Translations under genes and position numbers: made by a program
Notes under the pieces: model-generated
Databases searched by the model: none
What the model saw: only the letters and a program-made list of their open reading frames with translations
Told to the model about the DNA's origin: nothing
DNA from: an uncultured Acidobacteriia bacterium
Lineage (GTDB): Bacteria > Acidobacteriota > Terriglobia > Bryobacterales > Bryobacteraceae
Direction of reading: 5' to 3'
DNA length: 64,000 nucleotides
Assembly (NCBI GenBank): GCA_903909435.1
Contig: CAIVVT010000249.1
Coordinates: forward strand, 1 to 64,000
Shown: piece by piece, positions 37,011 through 46,231 of the stretch
How positions within the stretch are numbered: position 1 is the stretch's first letter
How the letters are laid out: the number at the start of each line of letters is the position of its first letter

Positions 37011-37062
37011 ATCCGAGCGGGGTCGACTGGCATCATAACCGATTGGAGAGACATTCAAGTTA

Positions 37063-37392
37063 ATGGGCAAGTTTACTGTTGATATCACCGACGCTAACTT
37101 CGAGCAGGAAGTCTCTGCCTCTGGCGTCCCGGTTCTATTGGATTTCTGGGCCGAGTGGTGCGGGCCTTGCCGCATGATCGCCCCGACCGTTGAAGGTGTC
37201 GCCGAGGAATACACCGGCAAGATGAAGGTCGGGAAGGTCAATGTTGACGAAAATGGCGAGACCGCAATGCGGTACAACATCAGGGGCATTCCCACATTGC
37301 TGTTGTTCAAGGACGGCAAGGTCGTGGACCAGCGCGTTGGCGCGGTGGGCAAAAGCGACATTGTTAAGATGATTACGCCTCACGTGGCCTAA
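37063..37392 (+). CDS. trxA: Thioredoxin
   Basis: The 109-residue thioredoxin has the WCGPC active site in [15 protein letters not shown], the cis-proline loop GIPTLLLF and a typical C-terminal helix. It is a cytosolic protein-disulphide reductant. Position after glgA suggests a shared transcript, ended by the hairpin at 37428. Confidence 0.97.
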   Translation: MGKFTVDITDANFEQEVSASGVPVLLDFWAEWCGPCRMIAPTVEGVAEEYTGKMKVGKVNVDENGETAMRYNIRGIPTLLLFKDGKVVDQRVGAVGKSDIVKMITPHVA

Positions 37393-37427
37393 CACCAACC
37401 GCCTGTACGCACAGAAATCGACGCACC

Positions 37428-37455
37428 AGGGCCATCCGCAAGGGTGGCCCTTTCA
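37428..37455 (+). terminator. Intrinsic terminator after trxA, GCAA tetraloop
   Basis: AGGGCCATCC (37428-37437) pairs with GGGTGGCCCT (37442-37451), with one wobble pair, around a GCAA tetraloop, followed by TTC. GNRA-type loops add stability. It lies 36 bases after the trxA stop and before a convergent gene. Confidence 0.78.
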
Positions 37456-37480
37456 AATTCGTTGCCCCCTATCAGGCGAG

Positions 37481-38650
37481 CTATGGTTGGTCGACGGCGG
37501 AAGCTGTTGCCGGTCGAGTGAAGTAGTGCTGCTGCGAAAGGGTCTTATAGACCTGGCCGGCGACGCCTGAAGCGACTGGACCGTTGACCCCGCTGCCACC
37601 CGTGAGCAACACCACGACGACGAGTTTTCGTCCTCCCACCTCATTAAAGCTGCCAAACCAACCGAGGTGCGTGCGGGCATCGGAACAAGTCCCCGTTTTG
37701 CCGAAGATGGGCTCACTGGGGTCATAACTGGCGCGCCGCGCTGTGCCGAAGTCAGTTGCGCCGAGCATGCCGGGCCGCATCCTCTGAACGGCCTCCCGAA
37801 TGTCGAGGAACCGCTTGACGCGAGGTACAAAGTGCTCTATCTCCGCCTCGTTGCGAGGGTATTGTAGGAAGTACAAAGTGCCGTCATTAGCGATGGCAGA
37901 GACCAAAGCGGCCAACTGGAGCGGCGTGATGCCGATCGCCTCGCCGAAACTCGTCATCATGCCGACGGGTACTTCCCGAGGCTTCTTCTCCGGGAATATC
38001 CCTGGACTCTCGCCGCCGATGTCGTAGCCGGACTTCTCACCGAGGCCGTACAGTCGGCCGTAGTAAGAGACCTTATCGAAGCCCAGTTTTTCCCCAAGAT
38101 TCGCGAAATAGGGGTTGTTGGATCGCGCGATTGCCGTCGTCAGGTCCATTGCGACGCCACGCGCAATTCGCACCCGCGTGTCTTTGTCAAGCAGGCCCTC
38201 GCTGAGTGCGCCGAGGGTCGCAACCAGTTTGATGGTGGAACAGGGCTGGTAGGCACCCGTCATCGCCAGTCTCTGGTTGACGATGCTGAGGACACGGCCG
38301 CTGGTGGGATCCACCACCACAACCGATCCATTGAACGGGCCCAAGGCATCCACCGCCGCCCGCCTAACCAGCAGGTCCTCTCCGTCAAGTACGTCGCCGA
38401 GTGTGGAGTCCGCGTAGGTCGGCACATCCCACGGACTTGGGGACCGCCGGACGCGCAGGGGGCGCATAGCAGGGGGCTTCTTCGCAACACTCGAGGCGGG
38501 GATGAAAGATGATGCCGGTTTGGGCCTTGCGGCAAGCGGGGAACGTGCAGCAGGCTTCTTCTTCTCCGGCGTTGGCGGTGTCGGGGTAACCCCCGTCGCA
38601 GCGCCGGCAAGCAACGAAGCGCCGAGAAGTATTCTAAGAAATTCCGTCAT
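37481..38650 (-). CDS. Penicillin-binding transpeptidase domain protein
   Basis: The 389-residue protein has a signal or anchor segment (FLRILLGASLLAGAA) and a Pro/Lys-rich linker. The transpeptidase triad follows: S-x-x-K in QPCSTIKL, S-x-N in RSNNPY, and KTG in GKTGTCSDA. It would be a periplasmic peptidoglycan cross-linking enzyme or a beta-lactam-binding relative. There is no glycosyltransferase or dimerisation domain, so it is shorter than typical class A or B proteins. The ATG at 38650 is chosen; 38662 is also possible. Confidence 0.85.
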   Translation of the reverse strand: MTEFLRILLGASLLAGAATGVTPTPPTPEKKKPAARSPLAARPKPASSFIPASSVAKKPPAMRPLRVRRSPSPWDVPTYADSTLGDVLDGEDLLVRRAAVDALGPFNGSVVVVDPTSGRVLSIVNQRLAMTGAYQPCSTIKLVATLGALSEGLLDKDTRVRIARGVAMDLTTAIARSNNPYFANLGEKLGFDKVSYYGRLYGLGEKSGYDIGGESPGIFPEKKPREVPVGMMTSFGEAIGITPLQLAALVSAIANDGTLYFLQYPRNEAEIEHFVPRVKRFLDIREAVQRMRPGMLGATDFGTARRASYDPSEPIFGKTGTCSDARTHLGWFGSFNEVGGRKLVVVVLLTGGSGVNGPVASGVAGQVYKTLSQQHYFTRPATASAVDQP

Positions 38651-38902
38651 GTATGTCGCCAATCCAGCGGCCCGGCAGCAGTCGCGGCATGACTTCCGAG
38701 AACCTCAGAAATCTCCCTCATTCTGTTGTATCTGTAAGATACAAGTCAAGATAGCAGAGAACGGAGCACCGGCGGCAGGCGCCCCGCAGCGCCAGACACC
38801 TCCGCGCCCACGGCATTAGGCCGGCTGGCTCAGAGCCCTACCTGAATTCCGGTGCATCCGTCCAGTCGCAGAACCTGTCAAGATGGATTGGACAGCAAAG
38901 TC

Positions 38903-39796
38903 ATGAGAATCTCGATGGGCGCGTGGTCCTTTACCTTCGGCCCGCACGCCACCACTCCCAAGTCCCTGGACCAGATCTGCGAAAGACTATCCAAAGCCGG
39001 CTACGAGGGAATCGAGCTCTGCGGATTCCCGCCGCATGTCAGCCTGGAAGCCTACCCTGGCGCCACAGAACGGGCGCAGTTGCGTAGGATGTTATCCGGC
39101 TATGGCCTCGGGATTTCGAGCTACTCCGCGGACCTTACGCTCGTGAACCCTCTCGTCCGCGAGAACCGCGAGCGCTATCTTGACCGCTTCCGGCGGCTGC
39201 TCGACTTGTGTGCCGATGTTGGCTCGCCGTCCATTCGAATCGATACGGTCGCAGCGCCGGGCTCGCTGAGCGACGCCGAATATCATCAGGCTTTCCATCA
39301 TTTGGGCGACCTTTGGCGTGACTGTGCCGAGTTGGGCCGCCAAGCGAAGGTAATGCTCGTCTGGGAATTTGAACCCGGGTTCATTTTCAACAAGCCTTCT
39401 GAAGTCGTCGCGCTCCACGACAAAGTCGGACATCCCTGGTTCCAGCTTGTGTTCGACACTGCACATGCCTATGTTTGCGGTGTGGTCGCGGCAAGGCAAC
39501 ACGGTCGCAAGGAAGTACTGCCCGGAGGCATTAACGAGTTTCTCGAGCTTCTGCGAGGGCGCATCGGGGCCGTGCATGTCGTCGATACGGATGGGTCTCT
39601 TTATAGTGACGAGACTTCGACGCATCGGCCGTTTCATCAGGGCATAATCCCCTGGCGGGTCGTGATTCCGGAGATGCTAGCAACTTGCCCCCTCGATTGG
39701 TGGTGTGTCGATCTCAGCTTCTACCCGGAGGCATGGGGAGCGGTTGAATCGAGCCTTGCCGATCTGAAGCAAATGCTGGTGGACTACCCTCGCTAA
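38903..39796 (+). CDS. Sugar phosphate isomerase/epimerase-like TIM barrel
   Basis: The 297-residue protein has an xylose-isomerase-like TIM-barrel layout: MGAWSFTFGPH at the N-terminus, GYEGIELCGFPP, a metal-site WEFEPG strand, LVFDTAHAY, and a VHVVDTDG strand near the C-terminus. It likely acts on a sugar or inositol derivative, fitting the many Gfo/Idh/MocA oxidoreductases in the window. ATG 38903 matches the family start better than the longer frame at 38852. The exact substrate is unknown. Confidence 0.8.
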   Translation: MRISMGAWSFTFGPHATTPKSLDQICERLSKAGYEGIELCGFPPHVSLEAYPGATERAQLRRMLSGYGLGISSYSADLTLVNPLVRENRERYLDRFRRLLDLCADVGSPSIRIDTVAAPGSLSDAEYHQAFHHLGDLWRDCAELGRQAKVMLVWEFEPGFIFNKPSEVVALHDKVGHPWFQLVFDTAHAYVCGVVAARQHGRKEVLPGGINEFLELLRGRIGAVHVVDTDGSLYSDETSTHRPFHQGIIPWRVVIPEMLATCPLDWWCVDLSFYPEAWGAVESSLADLKQMLVDYPR

Positions 39797-39903
39797 CCTG
39801 CCGGTTTGCACTGGTGAACTACCGCGGAAACGACGGTCAGCGGGGGCCTTTGGCCCACAACCGTTCTTTCCCGGCGCAAGGACTTCGTCGCGTGAACAGG
39901 CCA

Positions 39904-40413
39904 CTAGAATGGAATGTTGTCGAGTTCCGCCCTCTCGACTTTGACGAAGTAGATGTCGGTCCACTGGTCCTTCGTCTTCTTGAGGACGTTGATCTTGAGC
40001 CCGGACATCTCTTCCAGATGAAGCGGCAAATCGGATAGCCGGGTGAGCTGAATGCCACAGCGCGCAAGATCTTCCTTCAAGAACCCGAGGGTCTTCTCTG
40101 TGATGACACGGATCTTGTTCAGGGTCCGGCCTTCGAAATCCTCGCTGACAATGCGCAGTTTCCAACTCAGCATCGGGTTGCCCGTGCGGTTCGTCTTGCT
40201 AAGGCGCACTTCTTCTACCTGCGTGTCGTAGTATCCATCCGGTACCTCTTCACGCGCATTCGTTCCTTCTTTGAACTTCGCCCTCTGGAAGGCATCGTCC
40301 AAACGGGATAGGTCCATTGCGCTGTCATCGGGCGTGAACCGGTCCGTCAACCGCTGCACTTCATTATCGGAAGTGAAAATGAGTCCCACGCGAAATTCTC
40401 CTCTGCTACTCAT
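39904..40413 (-). CDS. DUF669-family phage-type protein
   Basis: The 169-residue protein fits DUF669: DLSRLDDAFQRAKFKE, VPDGYYDTQVEEVRLS, GNPMLSWKLRIVSEDF and GFLKEDLARCGIQL, then a TDIYFVKVERAE strand. DUF669 proteins are usually encoded in phage early regions near recombination and single-strand-binding genes and are predicted ssDNA-binding factors. Here it stands alone among housekeeping genes, without phage neighbours. It may be a domesticated phage gene or an ordinary chromosomal member. Confidence 0.75.
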   Translation of the reverse strand: MSSRGEFRVGLIFTSDNEVQRLTDRFTPDDSAMDLSRLDDAFQRAKFKEGTNAREEVPDGYYDTQVEEVRLSKTNRTGNPMLSWKLRIVSEDFEGRTLNKIRVITEKTLGFLKEDLARCGIQLTRLSDLPLHLEEMSGLKINVLKKTKDQWTDIYFVKVERAELDNIPF

Positions 40414-40659
40414 AGTCCGCGCGTCCCGCCAAAGTTCTCAGCCTGCCTTCTGTTGGCACACCAGTATCCACTCTGCCGGCACCCTTCATGGAGGGGATCG
40501 GCCGCTCCAGGGCAAATGAATAGGGTCACAAAAAGAAATACCCAGAGTTCGACGAGCCATCCTCGGGCACAGTATGGTCCAGCAGCAGCCCCTTGAGCAG
40601 CTCTGGGAAGGGCCGATTTCGAGTCATGGACTTCGACTCAAGGCGTGTAAAATCGATCC

Positions 40660-41103
40660 ATGCGAATCCTGCTCATGTCCTTCGGACTCCTGGTGAACTT
40701 ACTCGTAGCGCCCGCCGTTTCAGCGCAGTCCGGATCCTCAGCGGTGTTAATGGAAGCCGACAAGGCCTTCGACCGGGACACTGCCGCCCACGGCCTGGAT
40801 GGTTGGATGGGTTGGTTCGCGCAGGACGCCCGCATCGAGACGGCCAAGGAAGTGCTCTCAGGCAAGCTTGCGCTGCGCGAGTATTACTCGAAAATGTTCG
40901 CCGAGCGCGAGTTCCGCATACATTGGTGGCCAGTCCAGGCCGAACTCTCGGCCGATGGCACGCTGGGCTTCACTTTCGGGCGCGCGGAGATCTCCTGGCG
41001 CGACGAAAAGGGCGTCGAGCAGAAGCGCGAAAGCCGCTACACCACGCTCTGGCGCAAACAGCCGGACGGTGGCTATAAGGTCGTATTCGACATCGGCGGC
41101 TGA
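40660..41103 (+). CDS. Secreted NTF2-like (DUF4440/SnoaL-type) protein
   Basis: A 147-residue protein with an N-terminal signal peptide (ILLMSFGLLVNLLVAPAVSA) and an NTF2-like fold: EADKAFDRDTAAHGLDGWMGWFA, a central HWWPVQAELS strand and the final TTLWRKQPDGGYKVVFDIGG. The domain is used for ligand binding or weak enzymes; the function is unknown. No operon partner is evident. Confidence 0.78.
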   Translation: MRILLMSFGLLVNLLVAPAVSAQSGSSAVLMEADKAFDRDTAAHGLDGWMGWFAQDARIETAKEVLSGKLALREYYSKMFAEREFRIHWWPVQAELSADGTLGFTFGRAEISWRDEKGVEQKRESRYTTLWRKQPDGGYKVVFDIGG

Positions 41104-41130
41104 CGCCGCCGGTTCCCGGGTCGAAGCTGC

Positions 41131-41823
41131 TCAGCCTTGCCCGTAAGTGGCCTTGGGTCCGTGTTTGCGAAGGAAATGCCGGTCGTGCAGCGTCCGGCGA
41201 ATCGGCTGGACTCCGGGGTTTAACGCCACGGTCTGAGCTGCGATGCGGGCGATCTCCTCCAGCAATGTGGCGTTCACGGCAGCCTTGGACGGCGTTGCTC
41301 CCCACGTAAAGGGACCGTGGTTTCGTACCAGCACTCCGGGGAAGGCTTTCGGATCCAGGCTCTCGAAACGGCGCAGGATCGCCCGCCCCGTGTTGCGCTC
41401 GTAGTCGCCATCAATCTCTTCGTCCGTCAGTGGAGCCGTCACCGGCACCGCCCCGTGATAGTAGTCCGCATGAGTCGTGCCGAAACAGGGAATCTCGCGC
41501 CCCGCCTGCGCCCAGGCCGTCGCCACGGTGGAGTGCGTGTGGACGATGCCACCGACGCCCGTGAATGCCTTGTACAACTCCACGTGCGTATCCACGTCGG
41601 AGGAGGGACGCAACTCGCCTTCGATAATGTGCGCGTCCAGATTCGTTACCACCATGTCGGCGGGCGTCAGCCGCTCGAACGGGACTCCGCTGGGCTTAAT
41701 CACTACCAGTCCACTCTCCGGGTCGTACCCGCTGGCGTTGCCGAAAGTGTACAGCACCAAGCCGCGCCGCACGATCTCCAGATTGGCCTCCAGAACCTCT
41801 TCCCTCAGTTGCTTCAGTAACAT
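41131..41823 (-). CDS. araD: L-ribulose-5-phosphate 4-epimerase (class II aldolase family)
   Basis: AraD converts L-ribulose-5-phosphate to D-xylulose-5-phosphate in arabinose use. The 230-residue protein shows the class II aldolase metal site GGIVHTHSTVATAWAQAG, TFGNASGYD and VLVRNHGPFTWG. Length is typical. It is divergently transcribed from araB across about 130 bases, which supports the pathway assignment and shared regulation. No araA (isomerase) lies next to it in this window. Confidence 0.9.
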   Translation of the reverse strand: MLLKQLREEVLEANLEIVRRGLVLYTFGNASGYDPESGLVVIKPSGVPFERLTPADMVVTNLDAHIIEGELRPSSDVDTHVELYKAFTGVGGIVHTHSTVATAWAQAGREIPCFGTTHADYYHGAVPVTAPLTDEEIDGDYERNTGRAILRRFESLDPKAFPGVLVRNHGPFTWGATPSKAAVNATLLEEIARIAAQTVALNPGVQPIRRTLHDRHFLRKHGPKATYGQG

Positions 41824-41951
41824 GGTCGTTCCTACAGCGTAGCGTCGAACTGACTTCCGCGCATCATTGGACCTCTCACCAGCCTCGGAAGGATTGAGGA
41901 TGTCGCGCGACGGCAGCGAGTTTGATAGTGTTCAGAATCGGGTACTCAACT

Positions 41952-43532
41952 ATGGCAATTGTTGCGGGCGTCGATTTCGGCACGCAGAGCGTGCGCGTTT
42001 CTCTGTTTGACAGCGTCAATGGACGGCTTGGTTCGGCCACCGCCGAATACCCGGTCCTGCGTAAGCGGGAAGACCCCGACTTCGCCACCCAGCGGCATTC
42101 CGACCACATGCACGCGCTGGTCGAGGCCACCGCCGCTGCACTTTTGAAGTCAGGTGTGAACGGGGCAGCCATTGCGGCGCTGGCGCTCGACACCACTGGC
42201 TCGACCGTCATCCCCTTGGGCGAAGGTCTGGTTCCGCTCGACGACTACTACCTCTGGTGCGACCACCGAGCCAAGGTCGAGGCCGCCGAAATCACCGCCA
42301 AGGGGCGCGAAACGGGGCTCGAAGCTTTGGCTTGGTGCGGTGGAGTCTATTCTTCCGAGTGGGGCTTCTCGAAGCTCCTTCACTGGCTGCGAAACAACCC
42401 CTCGCGCCGCGCTCTCATGGTGACGGCGATGGAACATTGCGACTACGTGGCTGCGACGCTCTGCGGTTACACCGAGCCCGCTCAGGTGAAGCGCAGCGTT
42501 TGCGCGATGGGCCACAAGTGGATGTGGAACGCCGCTCTGGGCGGTCTGCCGCCCCAGGAGTTCCTGAGCGCGGTGGATCCCCTCTTCGACGGGATCTGCG
42601 AGAAGCTTGCGGGCCAGTACGAGGTATCCAGCGCCCTGATGGGCCGTCTCTGCGAGGAGTGGGCCCAGGAACTCGGCCTGCCCGCGGGGATCCCGATCCC
42701 GGTCGGAGCCTTCGACGCGCATTGGGACGCCATCGGAGCGGGCGCCAAAGAAGGCGACGTGGTGAACGTCGTGGGCACGTCCACCTGCATCGTCGCCATG
42801 GCGAAACAGACCGGGCTCATCCCCGGTGTGTGCGGCGTGGTGAAGGGTTCGGTTCATCCCGATTATTACGGCATCGAGGCGGGGCTGTCCGCGGTCGGCG
42901 ACATCTTCGAAGCGATCGCCAAGCGAGCCGGGACGACGGTGCAGGCGCTGTCGGAAGGCCTGGACAGGCATCGTGCCGGTGCAACCGGCCTGCTCCGCCT
43001 CACCTGGGACAATGGTGACCGCACCGTGCTCGTCAACCCGAACCTCGGCGGCGTAACGCTGGGTTGGACTCTCGGCACCACGGCGCAGGATGAACTGCTG
43101 GCCGGGATCGAGGGCACCGCTTTCCATACCCGCATCATTCTCGAACGCATGGCCGAGCACGGCGTGCGCGTGGATCGCGTGATCAACGGCGGCGGCATTC
43201 CGCAGCGCAATGAGACGCTCAACCGCATCTACGCGAACGTCTTCAATAAGCCGGTTCTGGTGCCGCAGCAGGAGGTCACCAGCCTCGGTTCGGCCATCTT
43301 CGCTTTCGTCGCCGCCGGCACATTTCCCTCGGTCGAGGATGCCCAGGCCGCGCTGTGCCCGAGCTACCGCGTCGTCGATCCGAACCCGGGCGAGGTGGCC
43401 GTCTACGAGGAACTTTTCGCGCTGTATCGCAGCCTGTACTTTGGGCTTGGCCAGCCAGGGTCGGAGCCCGTGGCACTCGGCGAGGTCCTGCCCAAGCTGC
43501 GGGAGATCCGTGCCCGGGTCGCTAAAGCCTAG
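41952..43532 (+). CDS. araB: Ribulokinase
   Basis: AraB phosphorylates L-ribulose with ATP. The 526-residue FGGY-family kinase has an N-terminal phosphate loop VAGVDFGTQSVRVSLFD and the YLWCDHRA substrate region. NVVGTSTCI and a C-terminal GGGIPQRNETLNRIYA loop complete the fold. ATG 41952 gives the family start. Divergent araD supports the function. Its stop overlaps, on the opposite strand, the stop of the following minus-strand gene. Confidence 0.92.
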   Translation: MAIVAGVDFGTQSVRVSLFDSVNGRLGSATAEYPVLRKREDPDFATQRHSDHMHALVEATAAALLKSGVNGAAIAALALDTTGSTVIPLGEGLVPLDDYYLWCDHRAKVEAAEITAKGRETGLEALAWCGGVYSSEWGFSKLLHWLRNNPSRRALMVTAMEHCDYVAATLCGYTEPAQVKRSVCAMGHKWMWNAALGGLPPQEFLSAVDPLFDGICEKLAGQYEVSSALMGRLCEEWAQELGLPAGIPIPVGAFDAHWDAIGAGAKEGDVVNVVGTSTCIVAMAKQTGLIPGVCGVVKGSVHPDYYGIEAGLSAVGDIFEAIAKRAGTTVQALSEGLDRHRAGATGLLRLTWDNGDRTVLVNPNLGGVTLGWTLGTTAQDELLAGIEGTAFHTRIILERMAEHGVRVDRVINGGGIPQRNETLNRIYANVFNKPVLVPQQEVTSLGSAIFAFVAAGTFPSVEDAQAALCPSYRVVDPNPGEVAVYEELFALYRSLYFGLGQPGSEPVALGEVLPKLREIRARVAKA

Positions 43533-44110
43533 TGCTCTGTTTCTGACTCAGATGTCAGCCTGGACCTGACGGCGTTGGCCGCCCGGCGGTACGCACGTGC
43601 TCCCACGATAACGAAGGCGATCACAAGAAGCGGTCCACGCATTGCTGCAACCTCGGATGTTCGTCGCCCTAGCACCTCGGCGGTTGACCACAGAATGGAC
43701 ACCGCAATACTGTCCACACACAGTAATATGAGGATCCATCTTTCCAAGCTGAACTGGCGTTCGAACTCGTTTACCAGTGCTTTGCCGTAGGACTGCAGAT
43801 TCTCCTCGGGTTGCGGCTCCTGCGTACGGTCCCGAACCACTAATATCAGGCATAGACAGGCAAGGCCCAGAACAAGCGCGGTCCAACCAGTTGCTTTATG
43901 CAACCACTCGGGCGCGAGATTCGTCTGCCAGTTGAAATGGATTGGACTGACAGCCCATAGCGCGTACGACACTCGCCGCCATGGGGCAAGCGGCGCGAAC
44001 ACCGGGACGGTCAGGTCCTCCAGAAGCCCGAATCGCGGGACCTTCGCCGCTGGACCTTGCACGATTGGCTGGGACTGCCAAAGCTCTCGAAAATCGTTGG
44101 AGTCGTTCAT
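43529..44110 (-). CDS. Membrane protein paired with an ECF sigma factor
   Basis: The 193-residue protein has a short cytoplasmic N-terminus (MNDSNDFRELWQSQ), then membrane segments near 75-92 (ALVLGLACLCLILVV), 122-138 and 158-176. It lies 2 bases after the sigma factor gene on the same strand, so it is probably its anti-sigma or sensory partner. No zinc-binding HxxxCxxC anti-sigma motif is visible. Family otherwise unrecognised. Confidence 0.65.
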   Translation of the reverse strand: MNDSNDFRELWQSQPIVQGPAAKVPRFGLLEDLTVPVFAPLAPWRRVSYALWAVSPIHFNWQTNLAPEWLHKATGWTALVLGLACLCLILVVRDRTQEPQPEENLQSYGKALVNEFERQFSLERWILILLCVDSIAVSILWSTAEVLGRRTSEVAAMRGPLLVIAFVIVGARAYRRAANAVRSRLTSESETEH

Positions 44111-44112
44111 TT

Positions 44113-44658
44113 CTAGCCCGCCCTGGTTCTGATGAACTGTGCTAACTGCGCGCGACCACGACTCAATCGTGTGGCCACTGCCACTTCCGTCAGCCCGGCA
44201 ATCTCGGCAATCTCGGCGTTGGTCAGGGCTTCGAGATAGAGCACGAGGATTTGCTTGTCTAGCCCTCGAATCGACCGGACGGCCTCGATCAGCAGGCGTT
44301 GCCGCTCACTCGCAAGAGATTGAGCCTCCGGATCAGGGGATTTGTAGGCAGCGTCTTGCACAAGCGCAGTCTCACGCCGTGTCCGCCGCCTGCTGCGCAC
44401 GGAGGCCGAGACTGCGATGTTGTGCGCGATGCGATACGCGAACGTTCGCTCACTCGAAGCTCCCCGAAATCGCGGTATAGCGCTCCAAATCGCGGCCGTA
44501 ATCTCCTGGTATAGGTCATCCCGATCGGACAGCTCCGACAGATAAGACGCAGTCAGCCGGCGTAGCGGCAGTTCATATTCACCCAGGATGCGCTCGAAAA
44601 CTCGAGGGCGATCAAGGGCATCAGATGAGATCTCGCTCGTGTCGTGGCTGCTCAGCAT
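44113..44658 (-). CDS. ECF-type RNA polymerase sigma factor
   Basis: The 181-residue protein has an ECF sigma layout: region 2 with LSDRDDLYQEITAAIWSAIPRFRG and TFAYRIAHNIAVS, and region 4 with LDKQILVLYLEALTNAEIA followed by a helix-turn-helix VAVATRLSRGRAQLAQ. It directs a small regulon. The next gene, 2 bases on, encodes a membrane protein that probably controls it. Confidence 0.88.
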   Translation of the reverse strand: MLSSHDTSEISSDALDRPRVFERILGEYELPLRRLTASYLSELSDRDDLYQEITAAIWSAIPRFRGASSERTFAYRIAHNIAVSASVRSRRRTRRETALVQDAAYKSPDPEAQSLASERQRLLIEAVRSIRGLDKQILVLYLEALTNAEIAEIAGLTEVAVATRLSRGRAQLAQFIRTRAG

Positions 44659-44916
44659 TTCTGGCTTACACAGGTAGTCATCGGCGGGCGTGGTTCCTTA
44701 CACGGAAAAGCGCAGAAGTCCCCGACGGCCGCGCAACGCGGCCGCGTCGAACATATCATGGGAGAGGGTGGTACCGGCAAGGCGCAACTCTGGTCACTAC
44801 TCGTCGCCCAGCCGGATACCCTGGAACGGCACTGGACCTGGCTCGACCGGCATCCTCGACGAAAGCAGTGCCGGGTTGCAGTGTCATTTGAACCAAAATC
44901 TCCAGGAAGCACGAAG

Positions 44917-45030
44917 TTGCCCTCAAACGTTCCTAACCGCATTCTCTCCCTCGACTGGTGGTCTGTCATCGCCGCCCTCGCCGCCGCGCTCCTGATTAAG
45001 TCAGGCTTGTTCCCGCACGTTCCCTGGTAG
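44917..45030 (+). CDS. Possible 37-residue membrane microprotein before the YeiH gene
   Basis: A TTG start at 44917 after AGGA gives 37 residues: a short polar start (PSNVPNRIL), then one predicted membrane helix (WWSVIAALAAALLIKSGLF) and a final HVPW. It ends 52 bases before the YeiH-type transporter gene and could be a small subunit of it. It is too short for a confident call; the longer frame from 44644 looks non-coding upstream. Confidence 0.42.
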   Translation: MPSNVPNRILSLDWWSVIAALAAALLIKSGLFPHVPW

Positions 45031-45082
45031 CGCGATTGCCTTTCGAGCGAACTCTCCGTCTCCCATGAAAAAGGAGCTCCCC

Positions 45083-46171
45083 ATGAGCGATCCCGCCGTG
45101 ACGCCACCCCATCCCGACGACTCCAGGTTGATGGGCTTCTTGCGACTTCTGCCCGGCATCGCGCTACTCGCCGCCATCGGCCTGCTGGGCAAGTTGGCCG
45201 AACAGTCAATTTCCTCTTATGGCAAGTCCCACCACGTGGCCCTGCCCAACATTGAGTACGTCCTTTGGGCGATTCTGATCGGACTAGCCGTTTCCAATAC
45301 CACCGGCATTCCGGCTGTGTTCCGCCCTGGAGTTGCGACCTACGAGTTGTGGCTGAAGATTGGCATTGTGCTGCTTGGGGTTCGCTTTCTACTGGGCGAT
45401 GTGGCGAAACTCGGGGCGACCAGCCTGGTGTTCGTCGCCATAGAACTCGCGGTTTCGATCGCCATCATGACTTGGCTGGGCCGCGCGCTCGGGCTCTCTC
45501 CCGAACTGACCTCGCTGCTCGCCATCGGTTCGTCGATTTGTGGCGTATCCGCAATCATTGCCGCCAAAGGCGCGATTGAGGCGGACGACGAGGATGTCGC
45601 CTACGCCATCGGTGCTATCCTCGCTCTGGGCGCGTTCAGCCTGTTTGCCTTCCCCGCCATCGGGCACGCGCTCGGTGTGTCCGACCACGCATTCGGACTG
45701 TGGGCCGGACTCGCAGTCGATAACACGGCAGAGGCGACCGCGGCGGGAGCGCTGTATTCGGCCGAGGCCGCGAAGTTCGCGGTGCTGGCCAAGACGACTC
45801 GAAATGCCACCATCGGGTTTGTAGTCCTCGCGTATGCCATCTACTGGGCACGCAAGAGTGGCGGCGCCGGCGTCGAAAACAAGGCTGCGTTCCTTTGGCA
45901 GAAGTTCCCCAAGTTCGTGCTCGGCTTCCTGCTGATCTCCTCGCTTGCCACCCTGGGAGTCTTCTCCAAACCGCAGATTACCGATCTAGCTAACCTGTCA
46001 CGCTGGGCGTTCCTGCTGACATTTGCCGGAGTTGGCCTTCAGACCAACTTCAAGGAGCTGCGCAAGCAGGGTCTGCGCCCGCTGCTGGTCGGAGCCGTGG
46101 GAGAGTTCGGAATAGCCGCGCTTACGTTGTGCATGGTGCTGGGGGCCGCGCGGTATTTGAATCTGGGATGA
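45083..46171 (+). CDS. YeiH/UPF0324 family putative sulphate exporter
   Basis: The 362-residue polytopic membrane protein has the family segments AILIGLAVSNTTG, LKIGIVLLGVRFLLGDVAKLG, AIGSSICGVSAIIAAKGAI and AEATAAGALYS. About ten hydrophobic helices can be read. YeiH-family proteins are predicted exporters of sulphate or sulphonates; the substrate here is unproven. ATG 45083 follows AAGGAG and is chosen over 45065. Confidence 0.88.
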   Translation: MSDPAVTPPHPDDSRLMGFLRLLPGIALLAAIGLLGKLAEQSISSYGKSHHVALPNIEYVLWAILIGLAVSNTTGIPAVFRPGVATYELWLKIGIVLLGVRFLLGDVAKLGATSLVFVAIELAVSIAIMTWLGRALGLSPELTSLLAIGSSICGVSAIIAAKGAIEADDEDVAYAIGAILALGAFSLFAFPAIGHALGVSDHAFGLWAGLAVDNTAEATAAGALYSAEAAKFAVLAKTTRNATIGFVVLAYAIYWARKSGGAGVENKAAFLWQKFPKFVLGFLLISSLATLGVFSKPQITDLANLSRWAFLLTFAGVGLQTNFKELRKQGLRPLLVGAVGEFGIAALTLCMVLGAARYLNLG

Positions 46172-46231
46172 TCCGGCCTGCGTCCTGTGCCCTCGCTCCC
46201 CGAAGCTGGCCGGGCTGTTAGGCTATCTGCC

